Source: Promicromonospora umidemergens
GTDB taxonomy: Bacteria > Actinomycetota > Actinomycetes > Actinomycetales > Cellulomonadaceae
Reading direction: 5' to 3'
DNA length: 64,000 nucleotides
Assembly (NCBI RefSeq): GCF_024171995.1
Contig: NZ_JAMTCT010000004.1
Location: 310,001-374,000 of the forward strand
The notes beneath the pieces were generated by a model that had not been told where the DNA came from, made no database searches, and saw only the letters and a list, made by a program, of their open reading frames with translations. Below, one piece after another: positions 26,954 to 34,382 of this stretch. Position 1 is the first letter of the stretch, and the number at the start of each line of letters is the position of its first letter. The position numbers and the translations under genes are program-made.

Positions 26954-28228
26954 CTAGAAGTCGTCCGGCGTCCGGATCTGGTCGCGGATCCAGGTACCGG
27001 CTTCCTTGAGGTTCCCGGTGCCGAAGGATCCGCTGTTGCAGGTCCCCTCCGTGAAGACCGCGCCGGACCGGTGGTCGTCCGAGAAGTTCCAGTTCACCCA
27101 GCTGATCTTCTTCGACTCCGCCAGGTCGAGGTACCGCTGCGACATGGCGAAGTCGTTCGTACCCTCACCGGCGTAGTCCTGGGTGCCGAACTCCGTGATG
27201 AACATGGGTATCCGGTCCGCGGCGCGGGAGAGCGCGTCCAGGTACAGCTCCCTGTGCGACGCGGCATAGAAGTGGAACGTGTACATCACGTTCGATGCGT
27301 CGACCGGGTTGTTCACGACCTCGGACTCGTCCGACCCGTCCGAGACACCCAGCGAGGACCATCCGGGCGTACCCAGCAGGACGACGGCGTCCGGGTCCTG
27401 CGCCCGGACGACCGGGAGGATCTGCTCGTGGTAGCTCTTGATCTCCGGCCACGGTACCGAACCGGGAATCTCGCCGCTGTTGGGCTCGTTCGCGACCTCG
27501 TAGATGATGTTGTTCTTGCCGCTGTTCCGCTCGGCGATGGCGGTGAAGAACGTCTTGGCGCGCTCCAGGTTGTAGCTGGGGTCGCCCGGGTCGAGCATGT
27601 GCCAGTCGACGATGGCGTACATCCCGCGCGCCGTGAGCATGTCGATGTACTCGTTCACCAGGGCCGTGAACCGCGCCGGGTCGGTCTCGTAGCCGCCCTC
27701 CTGCACGTAGGTGGAGATGCGCATGACGTCCGCGTTCCAGTCGTACGCGAGGGTGTCGAGCGAGGCGTCGGTGACGCACTGCGAGTACCACTGGGTACCG
27801 TGCGTGCTCATCCCGCGCAGCTGGATCTGGCTGCCGTGCTCGTTGCACAGGTTGACGCCGCAGACACTGAGCTGACCGTTGGCCGCGACCGGGGTGCCCG
27901 CTCCCGGCTCAGGCTCTGGCTCTGGCTCAGGTGTCGGGTCAGGAGCCGGCCCGCCGTCGCACGTGCCGTCGTGCGTCCAGAGCGTGGGCGTCGAGGCCGG
28001 GTCCCACCCGGCGCCCGGGTGCGCGGTGTGCGCCATGGTCGCGGTGTAGCCGCTCCCCTCGTGGGTGACCTGTTCGCCCGCTCGGTAGCTCGTGCCCTCT
28101 GCCCAGGCAGGTGCGGAGCACTCGGCGGCGAAGGCCGTGGCCGGCAGGACCGGGACGAGGGCAGCTCCCATCGCCAGCATCGCGGCAGTGACGAGAGCAA
28201 CGATGATCGGTGCGCGGCGGAGGACCAT
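26954..28228 (-). CDS. Secreted endoglucanase, GH5 with N-terminal CBM5/12-type module
   Basis: A 424-residue secreted enzyme. A Sec signal peptide (to about residue 35, ending TAFAA) is followed by a small Cys-bracketed module of the chitin/cellulose-binding CBM5/12 type ('WAEGTSYRAGEQVTHEG', then PGAGWDPASTPTLW). A Pro/Glu linker comes next, then a GH5 subfamily 2-like barrel beginning VCGVNLCNEHGSQIQLRGMS. The acid/base Glu is in VANEPN (about 248) and the nucleophile Glu in ITEFGTQ (about 346). It should cut beta-1,4-glucan outside the cell. The ATG follows GAGGTGG. No CebR-type operator is visible upstream. Confidence 0.92.
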   Translation of the reverse strand: MVLRRAPIIVALVTAAMLAMGAALVPVLPATAFAAECSAPAWAEGTSYRAGEQVTHEGSGYTATMAHTAHPGAGWDPASTPTLWTHDGTCDGGPAPDPTPEPEPEPEPGAGTPVAANGQLSVCGVNLCNEHGSQIQLRGMSTHGTQWYSQCVTDASLDTLAYDWNADVMRISTYVQEGGYETDPARFTALVNEYIDMLTARGMYAIVDWHMLDPGDPSYNLERAKTFFTAIAERNSGKNNIIYEVANEPNSGEIPGSVPWPEIKSYHEQILPVVRAQDPDAVVLLGTPGWSSLGVSDGSDESEVVNNPVDASNVMYTFHFYAASHRELYLDALSRAADRIPMFITEFGTQDYAGEGTNDFAMSQRYLDLAESKKISWVNWNFSDDHRSGAVFTEGTCNSGSFGTGNLKEAGTWIRDQIRTPDDF

Positions 28229-28372
28229 GATGAGACCACCTCAGTTCGTGGACGGAGCCGTGGCAGGTCGTGGCGGCGTCGCCCACCTGCTGGTCGCACG
28301 GACGCTAGCAAGACGCGTCGTCGCGGGGCATCGGGGATTCCCACACCGTGTCGATGGCCACACCGCACACGT

Positions 28373-28386
28373 GCGCTGATCAGCGC
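28373..28386. promoter_or_regulatory. 14-bp perfect palindrome between cellulase and FO synthase
   Basis: GCGCTGATCAGCGC is perfectly palindromic. It lies 85 bp upstream of the FO synthase start and 145 bp upstream of the cellulase start, in a divergent promoter region. A TAGTGT hexamer near 28413 could be the -10 box of the FO synthase gene. The binding protein is unknown. Confidence 0.35.
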
Positions 28387-28470
28387 CGCGGAAGCTGTCG
28401 CGGAATGACATAGTGTCGGCCCGTCCCCTCCGGACCATCCCGATCCGGTTCCTGCAATCGAGGTGGGCCC

Positions 28471-30897
28471 ATGACCGTTCCGCTGACCCTTCGCACGCCC
28501 TCGCAGGGCGCTGACCAGCCGCAGGCCCCGGACCGTCCGGTTCTGGACGCGGCCATCGACCGCCTGGAGGTCGCCGGCGGCAGCACACCCGACCGGGCCG
28601 ACGCCGAGGTGCTGCTGCACGCGCGCGGCGCGGACCTGGACCGGCTCCTCGCGGTCGCCGGCGCGATGCGCGACACCGGCCTGACGGAGGCCGGCCGGCC
28701 CGGCGTCATCACGTACTCGCGCAAGGTGTTCGTGCCGCTGACGCACCTGTGCCAGGACCGGTGCCACTACTGCATCTTCGTCCAGTCGCCCGGCAAGCTC
28801 GCCAAGGCGGGCATCTCGCCGTACATGGAGGCCGACGCCGTCCTGGAGGTCGCCGCCCAGGGTGCGGCGCTGGGCTGCAAGGAGGCCCTGCTCACCCTCG
28901 GCGACCGCCCGGAGAACCGCTGGCCGGTGGCCCGGCAGTGGCTCGACGACCACGGCTACGACTCGACCCTCGACTACGTGGGCCACATGGCCCGCCTGAT
29001 CCTGGACGAGACAGGCCTGCTGCCGCACCTCAACCCCGGCGTCATGTCGTGGGCCGAGCTCCAGCGGCTCAAGCCGGTCGGCCCCTCGATGGGGATGATG
29101 CTGGAGACCACGTCGTCCCGGCTGTGGACGGAGAAGGGGCAGGCGCACTTCGGCTCCCCCGACAAGGACCCGGCCCTGCGGCTGCGCGTGATCGAGGACG
29201 CCGGCCGCTCCCGCATCCCGTTCACCACGGGCATCCTGCTCGGCATCGGCGAGAACTACGCCGAGCGAGTGGACTCGGTCCTGGCGCTGCGCGACGCGCA
29301 CGCCCGGCACGGTCACGTGCAGGAGGTGATCGTCCAGAACTTCCGCGCGAAGTCGGCGACGGCCATGATGGGCGCCGTCGACCTGGACACCCAGGAGTAC
29401 GCGGCCGCCGTCGCCGTGACGCGGGTGCTGCTCGGCCCGGGGATGCGTGTGCAGGCACCGCCCAACCTGACCGACGCCGCCGAGCTCCAGCTCCTGGTCC
29501 GCGCAGGCATCGACGACTGGGGCGGCGTCAGCCCGCTGACTCCGGACCACGTGAACCCCGAGCGGCCCTGGCCGCAGATCGAGGACCTGACGCGCCTGAC
29601 CGGCGAGGGCGGGTACACGCTGCGCGAGCGCCTCACCGCCCACCCGCACTACCTGCGCGAAGCCCGCGACGGCGCGGACTGGCTCGACGACCGCCTCCGC
29701 GACCGGGTCCTGGCCCTTGCCGACGACTACGGCCTGGCCCGCCACGACGCCCTGCTGGGCGAGTTCCCGGCCTCGATCCCCCGCCCGGGCCCGGAGCCGA
29801 CGGCGGCCGTGGGCACGCGGGCGCACCACGACCCGGCCGGCCCGGTGCACCCGGGCGGGACGACGCCGTCGGGCAGGCTGGGCGGGCTGCTCGCCGACGC
29901 CGAGACCGACCCGGCGGGCCTGGACGACGGCGCGTGGGTCGAGCTGCTCGGTGCGCGCGGCTCCGACCTCGAACAGCTCTCGGCGCTCGCGGACCAGGTG
30001 CGCCACGAGCGGGTCGGTGACGCGGTCACCTACGCGGTCAACCGGAACATCGACGCGTCGCTGGGCCTCCCGCCCGAGCGGGTCGCGGAGCTGGCGGCGG
30101 AGGCGGTAGCCCTCGGTGCCACCGAGGTGTGCGTGCAGGGCGTGCCCCCGACCGCCTCGGGACCGGACGGCTACCTCGACCTGGCCCGGGCCGTGAAGCT
30201 GGGCGGCCCCGGCCTGCACCTGCACGCCTTCCGCCCGGCCGAGCTGGCCGACGGCGCCGCCCGCGCCGGCCTGTCCCTGGCCGACTGGCTCACGGCGCTG
30301 CGCGAGGCCGGCGTCGACACCGTGCCGGGCACGGGCGCCCGCATCCTCGACGACCGGGTCCGGGACCTGCTCACGGGCGGGACCGACATCCCGGCGGAAC
30401 ACTGGGTCGGGCTCGTGACCGCCGCCCACACGGCAGGCCTGCGGTCCACCGCGACGATCGTGTACGGACACGTCGAGTCGGCGCGCGACCAGGTGCGGCA
30501 CCTCCGCACGCTGGCCCGCGTACAGGACGCGACCGGCGGTTTCACCGAGCTGATCCCGATGCCGTGGCTACCGACGGAGTCGCCGGTACCGGTCCCCGGC
30601 GCACGCGTCGCGACCCTGCGCGAGAGCCGCGCCCTGCACGCCGTGACCCGGCTGCTGCTCGCCGGGCGGATCGACCACGTCCAGGCCGCCTGGACCAAGC
30701 TCGGGATGCGCGGGGCGCAGCTCGTTCTCGCGGGCGGCGCCGACGACCTGGGCGGAGTGCTGCTCGACGGCGCCCTGGACCCGGACGCCGGACCCGAGCA
30801 GGGCCGCGAGCTGACGGTCGCGGACGTGACGCGGCTCGCCGCCGAGCTGGGCCGGCCCGTACGGCAGCGCACGACCACGTACGAGCAGGTGGGGTGA
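28471..30897 (+). CDS. fbiC: FO synthase, fused CofG-CofH (FbiC-like) with the CofH iron-sulfur motif missing
   Basis: An 808-residue homologue of FbiC, which makes the deazaflavin FO, precursor of cofactor F420, from tyrosine and a ribityl-pyrimidine. The CofG half (to about residue 400) is intact: radical-SAM motif CQDRCHYC, 'CKEALLTLGDRPE', 'LNPGVMSW' and 'GGVSPLTPDHVNPERPWP'. The CofH half is recognisable from TYAVNRNI through 'GLREAGVDT'-type segments to the RQRTTTY end. However, after NRNI the family normally has an Asn/Phe segment and CxxxC-xFCAF; here it reads DASLGLPPE and continues into the next helix, so all three cluster cysteines and about 20 residues are absent. The frame is otherwise unbroken. 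The ATG follows GAGGTGGGCCC. Confidence 0.88.
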   Translation: MTVPLTLRTPSQGADQPQAPDRPVLDAAIDRLEVAGGSTPDRADAEVLLHARGADLDRLLAVAGAMRDTGLTEAGRPGVITYSRKVFVPLTHLCQDRCHYCIFVQSPGKLAKAGISPYMEADAVLEVAAQGAALGCKEALLTLGDRPENRWPVARQWLDDHGYDSTLDYVGHMARLILDETGLLPHLNPGVMSWAELQRLKPVGPSMGMMLETTSSRLWTEKGQAHFGSPDKDPALRLRVIEDAGRSRIPFTTGILLGIGENYAERVDSVLALRDAHARHGHVQEVIVQNFRAKSATAMMGAVDLDTQEYAAAVAVTRVLLGPGMRVQAPPNLTDAAELQLLVRAGIDDWGGVSPLTPDHVNPERPWPQIEDLTRLTGEGGYTLRERLTAHPHYLREARDGADWLDDRLRDRVLALADDYGLARHDALLGEFPASIPRPGPEPTAAVGTRAHHDPAGPVHPGGTTPSGRLGGLLADAETDPAGLDDGAWVELLGARGSDLEQLSALADQVRHERVGDAVTYAVNRNIDASLGLPPERVAELAAEAVALGATEVCVQGVPPTASGPDGYLDLARAVKLGGPGLHLHAFRPAELADGAARAGLSLADWLTALREAGVDTVPGTGARILDDRVRDLLTGGTDIPAEHWVGLVTAAHTAGLRSTATIVYGHVESARDQVRHLRTLARVQDATGGFTELIPMPWLPTESPVPVPGARVATLRESRALHAVTRLLLAGRIDHVQAAWTKLGMRGAQLVLAGGADDLGGVLLDGALDPDAGPEQGRELTVADVTRLAAELGRPVRQRTTTYEQVG

Positions 30898-32390
30898 CGG
30901 GCACGGCGGACCAGCGGACGGCCGCGGCCGCACCAACCGACGTGGACGTGGCCGTCGTGGGCGCAGGCCTCGCCGGGGTCGGCCTCGGGGCACGGCTCCG
31001 GCGCGCCGGGCGCACCGGCTTCGCGGTCCTGGAGCGGGCCGACGACGTCGGCGGGACCTGGCGCGACAACGTGTACCCGGGCGTCGCGTGCGACATCCCG
31101 AGCGCCCTGTACTCCTACTCCTTCCTGCCCCAGCCGGCCTGGTCGCGCGTGTTCGCGCCGGGCGCCGAGATCCACCGGTACGTCCAGGACGTCGCACGGG
31201 CCGAGGGGCTGGCCCCGCACCTGCGCCTCGGCACCGCGCTCACGGGCGCCCGCTGGCACGACGACGAGGCGGCGTGGCACCTGACGACGTCCCGTGGCCC
31301 GCTGACCGCCCGGGCGCTGGTGACGGCCGTCGGCCGGCTCAGCGAGCCGCGCGTACCCGACCTCCCGGGGCTCGGCGGCTTCCCTGGCCGCGTGTTCCAC
31401 TCCGCCCGGTGGGACCGGGACCTGCCCGCAGGACTGCGGGTCGGCGTGGTCGGCACGGGTGCCAGCGCCGTCCAGCTCGTGCCCGAGCTGGCGCGCCGCG
31501 CGGCGTCCGTCGTCGTGCTGCAGCGCACGCCGCCGTGGGTGCTGCCGCGCGGCGACCGGGCGTACGCGCCCGGCGAGCCCCGGCCGGACCGGGCGGCGCT
31601 CGCGGAGGAGGCCGACCGGCTGTTCGCCGCACGCCTGGCGGGCTCCCCGGCGGAGGCCGAGCTGCGCGAGCGCGCGGAGGCGCACCTGCGCGCCCAGGTG
31701 CCGGACCCGGCACTGCGGGCGCTGCTCACCCCTGACTACGCGGTGGGCTGCAAGCGTGCGCTGTTCAGCGACGACTGGTACCCGGCGCTCCAGCAGCCGC
31801 ACGTCACGCTGGAGGCGAGCGCGCCGGTCTCGGTCGATGGCTCGGTGCTGGTCGCGGCGTCCGGCGCGCGGTACGAGGTGGACGTCCTGGTGCTCGCCAC
31901 GGGGTTCGAGACCACGCGTCCGCCGTTCGCGCACCTGGTGGCGGGCCGCGACGGGCAGCTGCTCGCCGACCACTGGGCCGACGGCATGACCAGCCACGCG
32001 TCGACGGTCGTGCACGGGTTCCCGAACCTGTTCGTGCTGGACGGCCCCAACGCGGGGCTCGGCCACCACTCCGCCCTCGAGGTGATCGAGGCGCAGATCG
32101 ACTACGTGCTCGGCGCGCTCGACCACCTGGACCGGGTCGGCGGCCCGCTGGAGGTGTCCGCTGCGGCCGAGGCCGCGTACACGCGGGAGATCGACCGGCG
32201 GGCCGCCGACACCGTGTGGCTGCGCGGCGGGTGCCGCAGCTGGTACGTGGACGAGCGCTCGGGGCGGCTCACGCTGCTCTGGCCGGGCCGGGCGGCGGAA
32301 TACCGCGGGCGGTTCGCCCGGTTCGACCCGGCCCCGTTCGCCCGCGCTGCGGGGCACGCGGCGGGTCAGCCCGAGGCAAGGCCGTTCTGA
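30894..32390 (+). CDS. Flavin-containing monooxygenase, Baeyer-Villiger type
   Basis: A 498-residue FAD/NADPH enzyme. The FAD-binding Rossmann motif is VVGAGLAGVGLGARL (about residues 22-36) and the NADPH motif is VVGTGASAVQLVPEL. Between them is FPGRVFHSARWD, which fits the type I Baeyer-Villiger fingerprint FxGxxxHxxxW[PD]. The late segment LATGF is also typical. It starts with GTG overlapping the FO synthase stop (GTGA) and is therefore translationally coupled to it. The substrate is unknown. Its 3' end overlaps the convergent response-regulator gene by 25 bp. Confidence 0.88.
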   Translation: MTGTADQRTAAAAPTDVDVAVVGAGLAGVGLGARLRRAGRTGFAVLERADDVGGTWRDNVYPGVACDIPSALYSYSFLPQPAWSRVFAPGAEIHRYVQDVARAEGLAPHLRLGTALTGARWHDDEAAWHLTTSRGPLTARALVTAVGRLSEPRVPDLPGLGGFPGRVFHSARWDRDLPAGLRVGVVGTGASAVQLVPELARRAASVVVLQRTPPWVLPRGDRAYAPGEPRPDRAALAEEADRLFAARLAGSPAEAELRERAEAHLRAQVPDPALRALLTPDYAVGCKRALFSDDWYPALQQPHVTLEASAPVSVDGSVLVAASGARYEVDVLVLATGFETTRPPFAHLVAGRDGQLLADHWADGMTSHASTVVHGFPNLFVLDGPNAGLGHHSALEVIEAQIDYVLGALDHLDRVGGPLEVSAAAEAAYTREIDRRAADTVWLRGGCRSWYVDERSGRLTLLWPGRAAEYRGRFARFDPAPFARAAGHAAGQPEARPF

Positions 32391-33034
32391 TAGGCCCAGA
32401 CCACCGTCTGCACCCGGTCCCGCGTGCCCACCTTGGCCATCGCCCGGCCGAGGTGCGACTTCACGGTGCTCGTCTCCACGACGAGCTCCTTCGCGATCTC
32501 CGCGTTCGACAGCCCGCGGGCGAGCTGCCGCACGATCTCGGCCTCCCGAGCCGTGAGCTGCGCCGCCGCGTCGACGGCAGGGGCGGGCGGAGCCTTGCGG
32601 CGGGCGAACTCGGTGATCACCCGGTGCGTCACCGCCTGGTCGATCAGGCCGTGCCCGTCGGCGAGCCGCCGGACGGCGTCGATCAGCTCCTCCGGCTCGC
32701 AGTCCTTGAGGATGAACCCGCCGGCCCCGGCCTCCAGCGCACCGAAGACGTACTCGTCGAGGTCGAACGTGGTCACGACGAGCACGACGGGCGTCGTCGA
32801 GCCCGCCGCACCAGGACCGCCGGCCACGATCTCGCGCGTCGCGGCCAGGCCGTCGCCGCCGGGCATGCGCACGTCCATGCAGACGACGTCGGGGCTGTGC
32901 CGGCGGGCGAGCTCGACCGCCGTCCGACCGTTCGAGGCCTCCGCGACCACCTCGATGTCGTCGGCCTGCTCCAGGAGGAACCGGAAGCCCGCCCGGACCA
33001 CCGCCTGGTCGTCGACGAGCATGACCCTGATCAT
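32366..33034 (-). CDS. NarL/LuxR-type two-component response regulator
   Basis: A 222-residue regulator. The receiver domain has Asp8/Asp9, phospho-acceptor Asp54 (CMDVRMPGGDG) and Lys in FILKDCEP. The C-terminal LuxR helix-turn-helix is 'LTAREAEIVRQLARGLSNAE' followed by IAKELVVETSTVKSHLG. The ATG follows AAGGAGGACAGGG and overlaps the histidine-kinase stop (ATGA), so the two form a pair. The longer open frame above is a shadow of the kinase. Confidence 0.93.
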   Translation of the reverse strand: MIRVMLVDDQAVVRAGFRFLLEQADDIEVVAEASNGRTAVELARRHSPDVVCMDVRMPGGDGLAATREIVAGGPGAAGSTTPVVLVVTTFDLDEYVFGALEAGAGGFILKDCEPEELIDAVRRLADGHGLIDQAVTHRVITEFARRKAPPAPAVDAAAQLTAREAEIVRQLARGLSNAEIAKELVVETSTVKSHLGRAMAKVGTRDRVQTVVWAYQNGLASG

Positions 33035-34380
33035 CCCTGTCCTCCTTCGGTGAGCGCGGGCGTGTCCGCAGCACCCTGCGACACCGTACTCCCGGGCTCG
33101 TGGTGGAGCGGCAGCGTCAGCAGGACCCGCCATCCGCCGGACGGCGTGACGCCGGTCGTGAGCGTGGCGCCGACCAGCTGCGCCCGCTCCCCCATCCCGA
33201 TCAGCCCCATACCCCGGCGCGTCGAGTCCGTCGGCGTGCCGTCGACGACCGGCTCGTTGACCACCTCGAGCGACACCTCCCGCTCGCCGAACCGCACCGC
33301 CATCCGCAACGCCGCGCCGGGGGCGTGCTGACGCGCGTTCGACAGCGACTCCTGGGCCACCCGGTAGAACGCGGCGTCCGCGATAGGGGCGAGCTCGCGA
33401 GGCCTGCCCGCACGGACCAGGTCCACGGTGGTACCCAGCGTGCGGGCCGTCCGCAGCAGGCCGTCGAGCGCCGCGAGCCCGGGCGGCGGCGCGTCGTGCC
33501 CGTCGTCCTCCACGCTCGGGCGCTCGCGGAGCACCCCGACGATCAGGCGGAGGCTGTCGAGCGTCTCCTTGCCCTGACCCCGGATCCACGCGGTGCCCTT
33601 CTTCGCTGCCGCCGGGTCGCTGTCGATCTGCCGCTCGACGGCGGCCGCCTGCACGACCAGGCCGGACAGGTGGTGCGCGGCGACGTCGTGCAGCTCCCGG
33701 GCCATCCGGGACCGCTCGGCGACGATGGCCGCCCGGGTGGTCGCCTGCTGCGTCCGCACCAGGTCTGCCGCTCGCAGCCGGAGCAGGTCGACGTAGCTGC
33801 GGCGGGTCGCCACCGCGCCACCGACCAGCGCCCCGACGACGTACGCGACCAGGCCCTGGAAGAGGTTGACGGCGACGGGCAGCAGAGGGCTGACACCCGC
33901 AGCCGCGCTGACCACGAGTGCCGCGAACACTCCCACCGCGACCGCCGCGCTGGTGATCGCGACGGCGCGGCGGGGCGGCAGGAGCGTTCCGACGGTGTAG
34001 GCGGCGATGAACTGCGGTATGCCGCCGTTCGACATCTCGGGCGGAGTCGCCGCGATGATGGCGACCTGGCACGCGACGACGAGGCCAAGGCAGAGGAGCG
34101 GCCGGACCCGGCGCACGACGAGCGGCAGCGCCTGGGCGCACGAGACGACCGCGAGCACGACGCCCTGCGCCGAGCCGATCTCGACACCCTCGATCGCGAG
34201 CACGATCTCGAAGAGCACTGCCATCATGCCGGCCGTCACGAGCATGACCAGAGCGGCCAGCAGGCCGTCCTGCGCGAGCCGCCCGGTCACGCCGAGCCGA
34301 TCGAGCATCGAGCCGAGCCGGCTCGTACGCGGCGGGACGGTTACGTCGTCGAACACCGCGGGGCCGTCCGTCGTGAGCAT
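33031..34380 (-). CDS. Sensor histidine kinase (HisKA_3 type)
   Basis: A 449-residue membrane kinase. An N-terminal region of about five hydrophobic segments is followed by the dimerisation helix MARELHDVAAHHLSGLV with the phosphorylatable His, and a C-terminal HATPase_c domain ('RVAQESLSNARQHAPGA', GMGLIGMGERAQL). It has no extracellular sensor domain of size, so it probably senses at or in the membrane, as in the LiaS/DesK group. The ATG follows the serine-hydrolase stop by 2 bp, which makes that protein a possible sensing partner. Confidence 0.9.
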   Translation of the reverse strand: MLTTDGPAVFDDVTVPPRTSRLGSMLDRLGVTGRLAQDGLLAALVMLVTAGMMAVLFEIVLAIEGVEIGSAQGVVLAVVSCAQALPLVVRRVRPLLCLGLVVACQVAIIAATPPEMSNGGIPQFIAAYTVGTLLPPRRAVAITSAAVAVGVFAALVVSAAAGVSPLLPVAVNLFQGLVAYVVGALVGGAVATRRSYVDLLRLRAADLVRTQQATTRAAIVAERSRMARELHDVAAHHLSGLVVQAAAVERQIDSDPAAAKKGTAWIRGQGKETLDSLRLIVGVLRERPSVEDDGHDAPPPGLAALDGLLRTARTLGTTVDLVRAGRPRELAPIADAAFYRVAQESLSNARQHAPGAALRMAVRFGEREVSLEVVNEPVVDGTPTDSTRRGMGLIGMGERAQLVGATLTTGVTPSGGWRVLLTLPLHHEPGSTVSQGAADTPALTEGGQG

Positions 34381-34382
34381 CG

